From JALYXV01 sp963791545 (lineage in GTDB: Bacteria; Actinomycetota; Acidimicrobiia; Acidimicrobiales; Palsa-688): 64,000 bases of DNA. The position numbers were made by a program, and so were the translations under genes. Position 1 is the stretch's first letter. The number at the start of each line of letters is the position of its first letter. Positions 33,146 through 43,238 of the stretch are shown one piece after another. The notes under the pieces were generated by a model, which was not told where the DNA came from, did no database searches, and was given only the letters and a program-made list of their open reading frames with translations. The stretch lies in the NCBI GenBank assembly GCA_963791545.1, contig CAWBSR010000018.1, positions 186,001 to 250,000 on the forward strand, given 5' to 3'.

Positions 33146-34351
33146 GTGGCAAAGCGGGTAGTGCTGGCATACAGCGGCGGTCTTGACACGTCGGTGGCGG
33201 TGCGCTGGATGATCGAGGAGCTGGGCGTCGAGGTGATCGCGCTGGCCGCCGATGTCGGTCAGGGGGGGGACTTCGAGGTCATCAAGGCGCGGGCGCTGGC
33301 GGCGGGCGCCATCGAGGCGCTGGTGGTGGACTGCCGCGAGGAGTTCGCCTACCAGTTCGTGGCCCCGGCCCTGAAAGCCAACGCCAAGTACGAGAGCAAG
33401 TACCCGCTGATCTCGTCGCTGTCGCGGCCGATCATCGCCAAGCACCTGGTGGCGGCCGCCCGGGAACATGGTGCCGACGCCATCGCCCACGGCTGCACCG
33501 GCAAGGGCAACGACCAAGTGCGCTTCGAGGTCTCGACCATGGCCCTGGCGCCGGACCTGGAGACCATCGCCCCGGCCCGGATGTGGAACCTGACCCGCGA
33601 GAAGTCGATCGAATACGCGGCCCGCTGGGGCATCCCCATCACCGTGACGCGTTCCAGCCCCTACTCGATCGACCAGAACCTCTGGGGCCGGACCATCGAG
33701 TGCGGCATCCTCGAGGATCCTTGGGAGCAGCCGCCGGAGGACGTCTACGAGCTCACCACCCCGTCGGCGACCGGCCCGCGCGATCTCGTCATCCGGTTCC
33801 ACCAGGGACTTCCGGTGGCGATCGACGGTAAGGAGATGGCGCTCGACGAGCTGATCGGCGAGGTGACGGAGGTGGTCGGCTCGTACGGCTGGGGCCGGAT
33901 CGACATGATCGAGAACCGCCGGGTGGGGATCAAGAGCCGCGAGGTGTATGAATGCCCGGGCGCCCTGGCGCTGCTCATGGCCCACGCCGACCTGGAGGAT
34001 CTGACCCTGGAGCGGGATTTGGCCCACGAGAAGGCCCGGCTCGAGCCCCGGTACGCGGAGCTGGTGTACGACGGGTTGTGGTACTCCCCCCTGAAGGAGG
34101 CGCTGGATGCCTTCGTCGAGGAGAGCCAGCGGTTCGTGACCGGTGAGGTACGGCTGCGCTGCGAGATCCCGGGACGCTGCATCGTCTCGGGCCGGCGCAG
34201 TGATGTGGGTCTTTATGATTACGGGCTGGCGACCTACGAGGCGGCCGACCGTTTCCGCCACTCCGACGCCGAGGGTTTCGTCCGGTTGTGGGGGCTCGGG
34301 GTCCAGACGTGGGCGGCCCGGCAGTCCCGCGGCCGCGGGCGTTCGACGTGA
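33146..34351 (+). CDS. argG: Argininosuccinate synthase
   Basis: 401 residues. The ATP pyrophosphatase P-loop VVLAYSGGLDTSVAVRW is at the N terminus (GTG start); TGKGNDQVRFE, SSPYSIDQNLWGR and YECPGA follow. It ligates citrulline and aspartate. Full length and intact. The stop is followed within 35 bp by argH. Confidence 0.97.
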   Translation: MAKRVVLAYSGGLDTSVAVRWMIEELGVEVIALAADVGQGGDFEVIKARALAAGAIEALVVDCREEFAYQFVAPALKANAKYESKYPLISSLSRPIIAKHLVAAAREHGADAIAHGCTGKGNDQVRFEVSTMALAPDLETIAPARMWNLTREKSIEYAARWGIPITVTRSSPYSIDQNLWGRTIECGILEDPWEQPPEDVYELTTPSATGPRDLVIRFHQGLPVAIDGKEMALDELIGEVTEVVGSYGWGRIDMIENRRVGIKSREVYECPGALALLMAHADLEDLTLERDLAHEKARLEPRYAELVYDGLWYSPLKEALDAFVEESQRFVTGEVRLRCEIPGRCIVSGRRSDVGLYDYGLATYEAADRFRHSDAEGFVRLWGLGVQTWAARQSRGRGRST

Positions 34352-34385
34352 GCCCGGTCTGCTCGGCGGACGGGGGACGACGGCC

Positions 34386-35771
34386 TTGACGCTCTGGCAG
34401 GGGCGCTTCGGTGACGCCAGCCCCGCCCAGGAGCTGCTGGCCTACACCGAGAGCCTGTCGTTCGACCGGCGCCTGGCCCTGGACGACCTGACCGGGTCCC
34501 GGGCCCATGTCCGGGGCCTGGCCCGGGCCAAGCTGGTCGACGAGGACGGGGCCCAGCTGCTGCTGGCTGCCCTGGCCCGCATCGAGGAGGAGATCCGGTC
34601 GGCCCAGTTCGTCTTCCACGCCGGTGACGAGGACATCCACACCGCCATCGAACGCCGGGTCACCGAGCTGGCGGGCCCCGTCGGGGCCCGGTTGCACACC
34701 GGCCGAAGCCGCAACGACCAGATCGCCACCGCGACCCGGCTGTTCACCAAGCGCGAGATCGGCCAGACCACCCGCCGGGTGCTGCGGCTGCAGCAGGTGC
34801 TGCTCGACCGGGCTCAGGAGGCCGAGGACGCCTACCTGCCCGGGTACACCCACCTCCAGCGGGCCCAACCGGTCCTGCTGGCCCACCACCTGATGGCCCA
34901 CGGCTGGGCCCTGGCCCGCGACGTCGACCGGCTGATGGACGCCCGGCGGCGCCTCGACGTGTCGCCTCTCGGAGCCGGGGCCCTGGCCGGCTCGTCCCTG
35001 TCCCTCGACCCCGATTCGGTCGCCGACGACCTTGGTTTTCGGGCCCGGTTCGAGAATTCGCTGGATGCGGTGTCCGACCGGGACTTCGTGGCGGAGACGG
35101 TGTTCGACCTGGCCTTGCTGGGCGTGCACCTGTCGCGCATCGGCGAGGAGGTGGTGTTGTGGGCCAGCGAAGAGTTCGGCTTCCTCCGCCTCGACGACAC
35201 CTACGCCACCGGTAGCTCGATGCTGCCCCAGAAGAAGAACCCCGACATCGCGGAGCTCACCCGGGGCAAGGCGGGGCGCCTGATCGGTCACCTGGCGGGC
35301 CTGCTGGCCACCCTCAAGGGGCTCCCGCTGGCCTACAACCGGGACCTCCAGGAGGACAAGGAGCCGTTGTTCGACAGCTTCGACCAGGTCAACCGGGGCC
35401 TGGTGGCGCTCGGGGGGCTGCTGGCCACCTGCACCTTCGACAGGGTCCGCATGCGCAACGCGGCCGACACCCCATCGGTGGCGGCCGTGGACCTCGCAGA
35501 ATGGCTGGTGGACCGGGGTATGCCGTTCCGGGAGGCCCACCAGGCGGTGGCGGGGCTGGTGCGCGACTCGCTGGCCCGCCGGGTCCCGCTGGCGGAGCTG
35601 GTCGAGGCCCACCCCGACCTGGGAACCGAAGCGTTGTTCCTGCTGGAACCGGGAGTGGCGGTGACCCGGCGGACCACGCCCGGAGGCGCCGGCCCCGGCC
35701 CCGTCGCCGACCAGCTAAAGCGCTACAGCCACCAGCTCACCGTCGACGCCGTCCGGCTCGCCGATCAGTGA
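34386..35771 (+). CDS. argH: Argininosuccinate lyase
   Basis: 461 residues; last step of arginine synthesis, fumarase/aspartase superfamily. The TTG at 34386 gives the usual start LWQGRFG and has GGGGGA upstream, whereas the frame is open further back into argG. Motifs: HTGRSRNDQIAT, GYTHLQRAQPV and the flexible catalytic loop GSSMLPQKKNPD near residue 278. GTGA overlap into the glycosylase gene. Confidence 0.95.
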   Translation: MTLWQGRFGDASPAQELLAYTESLSFDRRLALDDLTGSRAHVRGLARAKLVDEDGAQLLLAALARIEEEIRSAQFVFHAGDEDIHTAIERRVTELAGPVGARLHTGRSRNDQIATATRLFTKREIGQTTRRVLRLQQVLLDRAQEAEDAYLPGYTHLQRAQPVLLAHHLMAHGWALARDVDRLMDARRRLDVSPLGAGALAGSSLSLDPDSVADDLGFRARFENSLDAVSDRDFVAETVFDLALLGVHLSRIGEEVVLWASEEFGFLRLDDTYATGSSMLPQKKNPDIAELTRGKAGRLIGHLAGLLATLKGLPLAYNRDLQEDKEPLFDSFDQVNRGLVALGGLLATCTFDRVRMRNAADTPSVAAVDLAEWLVDRGMPFREAHQAVAGLVRDSLARRVPLAELVEAHPDLGTEALFLLEPGVAVTRRTTPGGAGPGPVADQLKRYSHQLTVDAVRLADQ

Positions 35772-36403
35772 TTGGGGTACAGCGGCCGTTCTTCGACCGG
35801 GACCCCCGCCTCGTGGCTCCGGAACTGCTCAACAAGGTGCTGGTCTCGGGTGACCGGGCGGGCCGCATTGTCGAGGTCGAGGCCTACTGCGGCGCCGAGG
35901 ACCCGGCCAGCCACGCCTTCCGGGGCCCGACCCCGCGCAACGCGGTCATGTTCGGCCCCGCGGGCGGCTTGTACATCTATCGCAGCTACGGCATCCATTG
36001 GTGTGCCAACGCCGTGTGCGGGCCCGAAGGGGTCGGCCAGGCGGTGTTGATCCGGGCCCTGGCCCCGGTCGCCGGGCTGGCGGCCATGGTCGCGGCCCGC
36101 AGCCGGGGCCAGATCCATCCGGTGACCGAGCGCGACCTCTGCCGGGGCCCCGGGCGCCTCTGCCAGGCGTTGGGAATCACGATCGAGCACAACGGGGCCG
36201 ACCTGGTGACCGGGGACCGGGGGGTACGGGTGGTCGACGGCGGCGTCCTGCCCCCTCCGACACCGGGGGTGTCGGTGCGGATAGGACTCACCAAGGGGGT
36301 CCAACACCGGTGGCGGTTCTTCGTGGCTGGCGACCGCCACGTTTCGGGCTCGGGTTTCCCCGAGGCAGGCGGGCCGGTCGGGGGGACCGGTCTGGTACAT
36401 TGA
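35768..36403 (+). CDS. 3-methyladenine DNA glycosylase (AAG/MPG family)
   Basis: 211 residues; excises alkylated purines from DNA. Family segments: VEVEAYCGAEDPASHAFRGPTPRNAVMFGPAG (containing the active-site glutamate), YIYRSYGIHWCANAV, and DLCRGPGRLCQALGI. GTG start overlapping the argH stop, so the repair enzyme is translated with the arginine operon. It is the last gene before the rRNA operon; no terminator stem was evident in the gap. Confidence 0.93.
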   Translation: MIGVQRPFFDRDPRLVAPELLNKVLVSGDRAGRIVEVEAYCGAEDPASHAFRGPTPRNAVMFGPAGGLYIYRSYGIHWCANAVCGPEGVGQAVLIRALAPVAGLAAMVAARSRGQIHPVTERDLCRGPGRLCQALGITIEHNGADLVTGDRGVRVVDGGVLPPPTPGVSVRIGLTKGVQHRWRFFVAGDRHVSGSGFPEAGGPVGGTGLVH

Positions 36404-36439
36404 TTGTCCGCCCTCCGGGGTGGCCCCGACGGTAAGCGG

Positions 36440-36468
36440 TTGACACTGCAAGCTGTCGTCGGTAGTCT
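36440..36468 (+). promoter_or_regulatory. Sigma-A-type rRNA promoter
   Basis: A perfect -35 TTGACA (36440-36445), a 17-bp spacer and a -10 TAGTCT (36463-36468) lie about 330 bp before 16S rRNA. It is the best promoter match in the window and well placed to drive the rRNA operon, with transcription expected from around 36475. Confidence 0.75.
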
Positions 36469-36594
36469 GTGAAGCCGCTCGTCTTGTGCCTAGCGCTGGG
36501 CGAGTCCGTCGGACAACGCAGGGGATCTCCCCTCCACCTTCCGGCCAAGGCGGTCGCCACCAACGTCTCCTGTGAGACGCGTGTCCCCGCCGCA

Positions 36595-36619
36595 GCGCTC
36601 CTTGAAAACGGAACAGAGA
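36595..36619 (+). promoter_or_regulatory. 16S rRNA processing stem, 5' arm
   Basis: These 25 nt are complementary at 24 positions to 38471-38495 in the spacer after 16S rRNA, so the two arms would bring the ends of the 16S precursor together as an RNase III-type processing stem. The arm includes the boxA-like CTCCTTGAAAAC. The single mismatch is T/A in the centre. Confidence 0.85.
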
Positions 36620-36801
36620 CAAGCCAAAAGCTAGTGCGGGCGCGATCGGAAACGATCTCGCACCGTTTGAAGCACTAACACGGACAACCAAAAAGAAGTC
36701 TGTCTTGGTGCCAGTTGGTCACGCGAGCTCAGGAGCATGCGTGGCCAGCTCTCACAACTGATCGCAGGGTCCCTGACTTTAGGGTCAGAGTCCCGAAGAT
36801 C

Positions 36802-38330
<1,529 letters not shown>

Positions 38331-38470
38331 AGTTCCTGCTCGGGCCGAAGCCTCGCATGAGGTGGAGTGTCCGACGACTCCCAGTTGATGCACTAGCTAC
38401 TCGGCTCGCCAGGCGACCAGCACTGTTGAAGGTTTCGACCTCCAGCGCGGGAAGGCCAGTGGACCGGGCC

Positions 38471-38495
38471 TCTCTGTTCCGTTTTCTAGGAGCGC
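38471..38495 (+). promoter_or_regulatory. 16S rRNA processing stem, 3' arm
   Basis: Reverse complement of 36595-36619 with one mismatch. Directly after it the sequence folds back on itself (CTAGGAGCGCAGCTCCTAG), giving an extra local hairpin at the base of the processing stem. Confidence 0.85.
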
Positions 38496-38601
38496 AGCTC
38501 CTAGTAGGGAAACAAACAAGGCAATGCCAGCCCTCGGCTGGCCACTTGTCGTTCCGGCCCATCACTGCGGGTTCACCGCTCGGCCGGACGCCCCTTGAGA
38601 A

Positions 38602-38617
38602 TTCCATAGCGAGCACG
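38602..38617 (+). promoter_or_regulatory. 23S rRNA processing stem, 5' arm
   Basis: TTCCATAGCGAGCACG is the exact reverse complement of 43000-43015 after 23S rRNA, giving a 16-bp stem that brackets the 23S precursor, as expected for RNase III processing. Confidence 0.85.
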
Positions 38618-39154
38618 AGCATCTTTGTTCTCCAAGCTACAAAGAGCCAACGGTGGATGCCTTGGCGCCTGAAGCCGATGAAGGACGTGGGTGGCTGCGA
38701 AAAGCCACGGGGAGCTGCCGACCAAGCTTTGATCCGTGGATATCCGAATGGGGAAACCCACCACAGCCTGACTGTGGTACTCCCGCCTGAATATATAGGG
38801 CGGGCAGAGGGAACCAGGGGAACTGAAACATCTCAGTACCCTGAGGAAAGGAAAGCAACAGCGACTCCCTGAGTAGCGGCGAGCGAAAAGGGAAATAGCC
38901 TAAACCGATCTGGTGTCAAGCCTGATGGCGTTGCCGGATCGGGGTCGTGGGATCTGACAGGAGAGGCATCAGACTCTCCATGGAGTTACAAAATTGCTGC
39001 CTAGCAAAAGCGTTTTGGAACGTCGCACCGCAGAGGGTAAGAGTCCCGTATGCGAAAGGCAAGCAATCTCCAGATCAGACACCCGAGTAGCCCCGGGCCC
39101 GTGAAAGCCGGGGTGAATCTGCGAAGACCACTTCGTAAGGCTAAGTACTTTCAG

Positions 39155-39196
<42 letters not shown>

Positions 39197-39765
39197 CACC
39201 CCGGGAGGGGAGTGAAATAGTACCTGAAACCGTTGGTTTACAAACAGTCAAAGCGTCGTCGGCACTCGATGCCGGCCGCGATGGCGTGCCTTTTGAAGAA
39301 TGAGCCAGCGAGTTACCGTACGTGGCAAGGTTAACCTGTGAAGGGAAGCCGGAGCGAAAGCGAGTCTGAATAGGGCGTTCAGTCGCGTGCGGTAGACCCG
39401 AAGCCGAGTGATCTATCCATGGGCAGGCTGAAGCGGGGGTAAGACCCCGTGAAGGGCCGAACCCACCCTGGTTGAAAACAGGGGGGATGACCTGTGGATA
39501 GGGGTGAAAGGCCAAGCAAACTCGGTGATAGCTGGTTCTCCCCGAAATGCATTTAGGTGCAGCGTCGGGTGTTCAGCGTCGGAGGTAGAGCACTGAATGG
39601 GTAAGGGGGCCTACAAGCTTACCAACCCCAATCAAACTCCGAATGCCGATGCTCTAGAACCCGGCAGTGAGACCACGAGGGATGAGCTTCGTTGGTCGAA
39701 AGGGAAACAGCCCAGACCGCCGGCTAAGGCCCCAAATTCGAAGCTAAGTGGAAAACGATGTGGGA

Positions 39766-39808
<43 letters not shown>

Positions 39809-39809
39809 A

Positions 39810-39842
<33 letters not shown>

Positions 39843-40702
39843 CCTGCGCGGACAATGTAACGGGGCTCAAGCTTCGAGCCGAAGCCGCGGATTCCGTGCA
39901 AACGGAGTGGTAGGGGAGCGTCGATCATGCAGCGAAGTGGCGGTGTGAACCGTTATGGAGCGTGATCGAGTGAGAATGCTGGCATGAGTAGCGAGAGAGG
40001 GGTGAGAAACCCCTCCGCCGTAAGCCCAAGGGTTCCTGGGGAAGGCTAATCCTCCCAGGGTAAGTCGGGAGCTAAGGCGAGGCCGAGAGGCGTAGTCGAT
40101 GCACAACCGGTTGATATTCCGGTACCACCGCGCCCGCGTCAATACCAATCCAGAGGTACTAAGGGGCTGCCCGCAAGGGCGAACCGACCGACTCTGGGGC
40201 GGTCAGCGAAGGCGGGACGCAGGAGGGTAGATGATCCCAGGCGTTGGTTGTCCTGGGGGAAGCGAGTAGGGCGGGGACCAGGCAAATCCGGGCCCCATTA
40301 AGCCTGAGACGTGATCCCGAACCGTTATAGGTGAAGTCATTGATCCCATGCTGCCTAGAAAAGCGTCTAGTTAGCTGGCGCGGTGCCCGTACCCCAAACC
40401 AACTCAGGTGGGCGGGTAGAGAATACCAAGGCGATCGGGAGAACTGTGGTTAAGGAACTCGGCAAAATACCTCCGTAACTTCGGGAGAAGGAGGGCCTCG
40501 ATAGGGTGAAGGACTTCGCGTCCCGAGCCTGAGGGGGCCGCAGAGACCAGGGGAAAGCGACTGTTTACTAAAAACACAGCAGCGTGCGAAGTCCTAAGAC
40601 GATGTATACGCTGTGACGCCTGCCCGGTGCCGGAAGGTTACGGGGAAGGGTTAGTCCGCAAGGGCGAAGCTCTGAACCTAAGCCCCGGTAAACGGCGGCC
40701 GT

Positions 40703-41439
40703 AAGGTTATAGTTGCGGCCCTGGAGAGGCAACTCTCCAGATAACAACCTTGCTAAATGCTGGAAACCCCGAGCATCCGGCAGTACTCGTTTGCGGTCAC
40801 ACCCCCTTCGTAGGGTGTGTAGCTGCGAGCAGTGACAATCTGACCGGTGCGGACAATCAGCAGGAAAGACCAAGTTCAGCAACTTGGCTGGATGCTCTAC
40901 CCGGAGACCTGGGCAACTGGGTCGCCGGGTTCGTCGACGGAGAGGGGAGCTTCAACGTTCCCGTCCGTCGGCTGCGCAGTGGCGCGTTGCCATTCCGCAT
41001 CTCGTTGTCGTTCAACGTGTCCCAGGTCGGACCTATGGAGCCCATGCTCCTGCGGTCAGTCTTCGGGGTCGGGACGGTGCGAGGTCGAGGGGATGGCGTG
41101 TGCTACTTCGAGGTGACGACCGTCAGTGGGCTTGTCGAGCGGGTCTTCCCGTTCTTCGAGCGCTTCCCGCGGCGGGGTGCCAAGCGGCACGACCTCGAGC
41201 GGTTTCGCACGATCACCGCGCTGATCCAGTTAGGTCGGCACCTAACACCAGTTGGTTCTGAGGAGATACTCGCAGTGCGAGCTCCGATGAACCGAGGTGG
41301 GAAGCGCCGGCGCAGCGACGAGGAACTCGTCGCGGCGGTGCGAAGTTGGAATCCTCAGAGGCCATACGCAGGGCTCCCTCTCTGAAGCAGAGGGATGAAG
41401 ATATGGTCCAAGCCCCACGGCGACGTGGGGAAACCGTTG
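40703..41439 (+). other. Group I intron 1 in 23S rRNA (after U1911, helix 69), with homing endonuclease
   Basis: 737 nt. The 5' exon ends in U and the intron ends in G, as group I splicing demands. P1: exon GGCCGT (40697-40702) pairs with intron GCGGCC (40715-40720), with the U-G wobble at the splice site. P10: intron GTTATAGTT (40706-40714) pairs exactly with the first nine exon bases AACTATAAC (41440-41448). A P2 hairpin CTGGAGAGGCAACTCTCCAG follows P1. The core shows AATCAGCAGGAAAGACC (P4-P6 region), then CCTCAGAGGCCATACG and GAAGATATGGTCC (P7 strands). The LAGLIDADG gene is inserted between the P6-side and P7 segments. Confidence 0.93.
40750..41385 (+). CDS. LAGLIDADG homing endonuclease encoded in intron 1
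   Basis: Open frame of up to 211 residues. The conserved protein part starts around GNWVAGFVDGEGSFNV, a canonical single LAGLIDADG motif with the metal-binding acidic residue, followed by FRISLSFNVSQ, GRGDGVCYFEVTT and a basic C-terminal helix region (RHDLERFRTITALI). One motif means it should act as a homodimer. The only standard start is TTG at 40750 inside the intron core; no ATG or GTG is in frame nearer the domain, so the real start is unclear (CTG at 40858-40900 is possible). The 3' end overlaps the P7/P8 segment. It would cut intronless 23S genes at the insertion site. Confidence 0.88.
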   Translation: MLNAGNPEHPAVLVCGHTPFVGCVAASSDNLTGADNQQERPSSATWLDALPGDLGNWVAGFVDGEGSFNVPVRRLRSGALPFRISLSFNVSQVGPMEPMLLRSVFGVGTVRGRGDGVCYFEVTTVSGLVERVFPFFERFPRRGAKRHDLERFRTITALIQLGRHLTPVGSEEILAVRAPMNRGGKRRRSDEELVAAVRSWNPQRPYAGLPL

Positions 41440-41459
41440 AACTATAACGGTCCTAAGGT

Positions 41460-41760
41460 AATAGTCCCGGCTTCGTGCCCGGGTGTTGCCCCTCTCGAGA
41501 GTGATCTCGAAGAGTGCAGCTGGCCAAATGCTGGAAACACCGTGAATCCGGCACTACCACTTCGGTGGTGACAATGTGTCCGGTGCGGCCAATCAGCAGG
41601 AAAGGCCACTATCTGTGCAGTGCGTCGTCGGCTCTTCGGGGCAAGCGCACTGATTAAACGGAGATAGTGGAATCCTCAGAGGCCATACGCCAGCCATCTC
41701 GCCTCGACGGGCGAGACGAAGATATGGTCCTAGCCCCATGGCGACATGGGGGTTTCCTAG
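41460..41760 (+). other. Group I intron 2 in 23S rRNA (after U1931), ORF-less
   Basis: 301 nt, starting after the U of CCTAAGGT and ending in G (TTTCCTAG) before AGCGAAATTCC. It shares the core with intron 1: CAAATGCTGGAAACACC, GACAATGTGTCCGGTGCGGCCAATCAGCAGGAAAGG, CCTCAGAGGCCATACG, GAAGATATGGTCC and a terminal CCCCATGGCGACATGGGG hairpin. No protein is encoded; a ~75-nt hairpin-forming loop occupies the place where intron 1 has its endonuclease gene. A strong P1 with the upstream exon was not found by eye (only a 4-bp candidate), which is the weak point. Confidence 0.9.
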
Positions 41761-41807
<47 letters not shown>

Positions 41808-42065
41808 CGACTTTCCTACTGTCTCAACCACAGACCCGGCGAAATTGAAGTACGAGTAAAGATGCTCGTTAGCTGCATCAGGACGGAAAGACCCCGTGGA
41901 CCTTTACTATAGCTTGATGTTGGGTTTTGGTACCTGTTGTGTAGGATAGGTGGGAGACTTGGAAGCTGCGGCGCTAGCCGTGGTGGAGTCAACGTTGAAA
42001 TACCACCCTGCATGTGCCGGGACTCTAACCCACGTCCGTAATCCGGATGGGGGACAGCGTCAGGT

Positions 42066-42112
<47 letters not shown>

Positions 42113-42316
42113 CCAAAGGTTCCCTCAGGCTGGTTGGCAATCAGCCGTTGAGTGCAATGGCACAAGGGAGCTTGACTGCGAGACCTACAGGTCAAGCAGG
42201 TGCGAAAGCAGGGCATAGTGATCCGGCGGTTGCGTGTGGAAGCGCCGTCGCTCAACGGATAAAAGGTACCCCGGGGATAACAGGCTCATCTTGCCCAAGA
42301 GTCCATATCGACGGCA

Positions 42317-42362
<46 letters not shown>

Positions 42363-42363
42363 C

Positions 42364-42399
<36 letters not shown>

Positions 42400-42434
42400 T
42401 ACGCGAGCTGGGTTTAGAACGTCGTGAGACAGTG

Positions 42435-42695
42435 GACATACGCGCTGTCTATAAATTCGGCTAAATGCTGGAAAAACCGTGCATCCGGCACTACCACGCG
42501 AGTGGTGACAATGTGTCCGGTGCGGTCGATCAGCAGGAAAGACCTGACGGTTGTCAGGAATCCTCAGAGACCATACGCCGAACGTCTCTAATAATGGAGA
42601 CGAAGATATGGTCCGATCTGCATGGCGACATGTAGAGCCAGGCAGAAATGCCCTGGCCCCCGAACTCGTCACTCTGTTCGGCGGTAACAACAATG
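42435..42695 (+). other. Group I intron 3 in 23S rRNA (near position 2593), ORF-less
   Basis: 261 nt between GTGAGACAGT and TCGGTCCC in the peptidyl-transferase region. P1: exon AGACAGT (42428-42434) pairs with intron GCTGTCT (42445-42451), seven pairs including the splice-site U-G. The intron ends in G (AACAATG). It has the same core segments as introns 1 and 2 (CTAAATGCTGGAAAAACC, GACAATGTGTCCGGTGCGG, ATCAGCAGGAAAGACC, CCTCAGAGACCATACG, GAAGATATGGTCC). This is the smallest member and has no insert in its P6-side loop. The insertion point matches the region targeted by I-CreI-type introns in chloroplasts. Confidence 0.92.
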
Positions 42696-42999
42696 TCGGT
42701 CCCTATCCGATGCAGCCGTAGGAGACTTAAGGAAGGCTGTCCCTAGTACGAGAGGACCGGGACGGACGCAGCTCTCGTGTGCCAGTTGTCCTGCCAAGGG
42801 CATGGCTGGTTGGCGACCTGCGGAAGGGATAAGCGCTGAAGGCATCTAAGTGCGAAGCTCGTTCCAAGATGAGGTCTCCCACAGGGTTAACCTGGTAAGG
42901 CCCGTGGTAGACGACCACGTTGATAGGCCGGAGGTGTACGCGCAGCAATGCGTTCAGCCGACCGGTACTAATCGGCCGAGGGCTTGGGACAAACCTGCC

Positions 43000-43015
43000 C
43001 GTGCTCGCTATGGAA
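43000..43015 (+). promoter_or_regulatory. 23S rRNA processing stem, 3' arm
   Basis: CGTGCTCGCTATGGAA, exact partner of 38602-38617, located just after the mature 23S 3' end and before 5S rRNA. Confidence 0.85.
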
Positions 43016-43050
43016 CGCTCACAGGGGAGAACCCTGTTTTTGAGCATGTT

Positions 43051-43168
<118 letters not shown>

Positions 43169-43180
43169 TAATTCTCAGTG

Positions 43181-43212
43181 CAACGCCCCGCATCGATTGG
43201 TGCGGGGCGTTG
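43181..43212 (+). terminator. rRNA operon terminator
   Basis: A perfect 12-bp stem CAACGCCCCGCA / TGCGGGGCGTTG with an 8-nt loop lies 12 bp after 5S rRNA and before the next gene. There is no T-run, typical of high-GC actinobacterial terminators. Confidence 0.85.
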
Positions 43213-43238
43213 CCGCGCCTGGACGGTACCATCGCGAG

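Larger units (their letters stand above)
36404..36801 (+). other. rRNA operon promoter and leader region
   Basis: The 398-bp gap between the glycosylase gene and 16S rRNA contains one clear promoter (36440-36468), an antitermination-like CTCCTTGAAAAC boxA-type stretch at about 36598-36609 inside the 16S processing-stem arm, and a small hairpin GATCG-GAAA-CGATC near 36647-36660. No protein-coding sequence is supported here. Confidence 0.7.
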
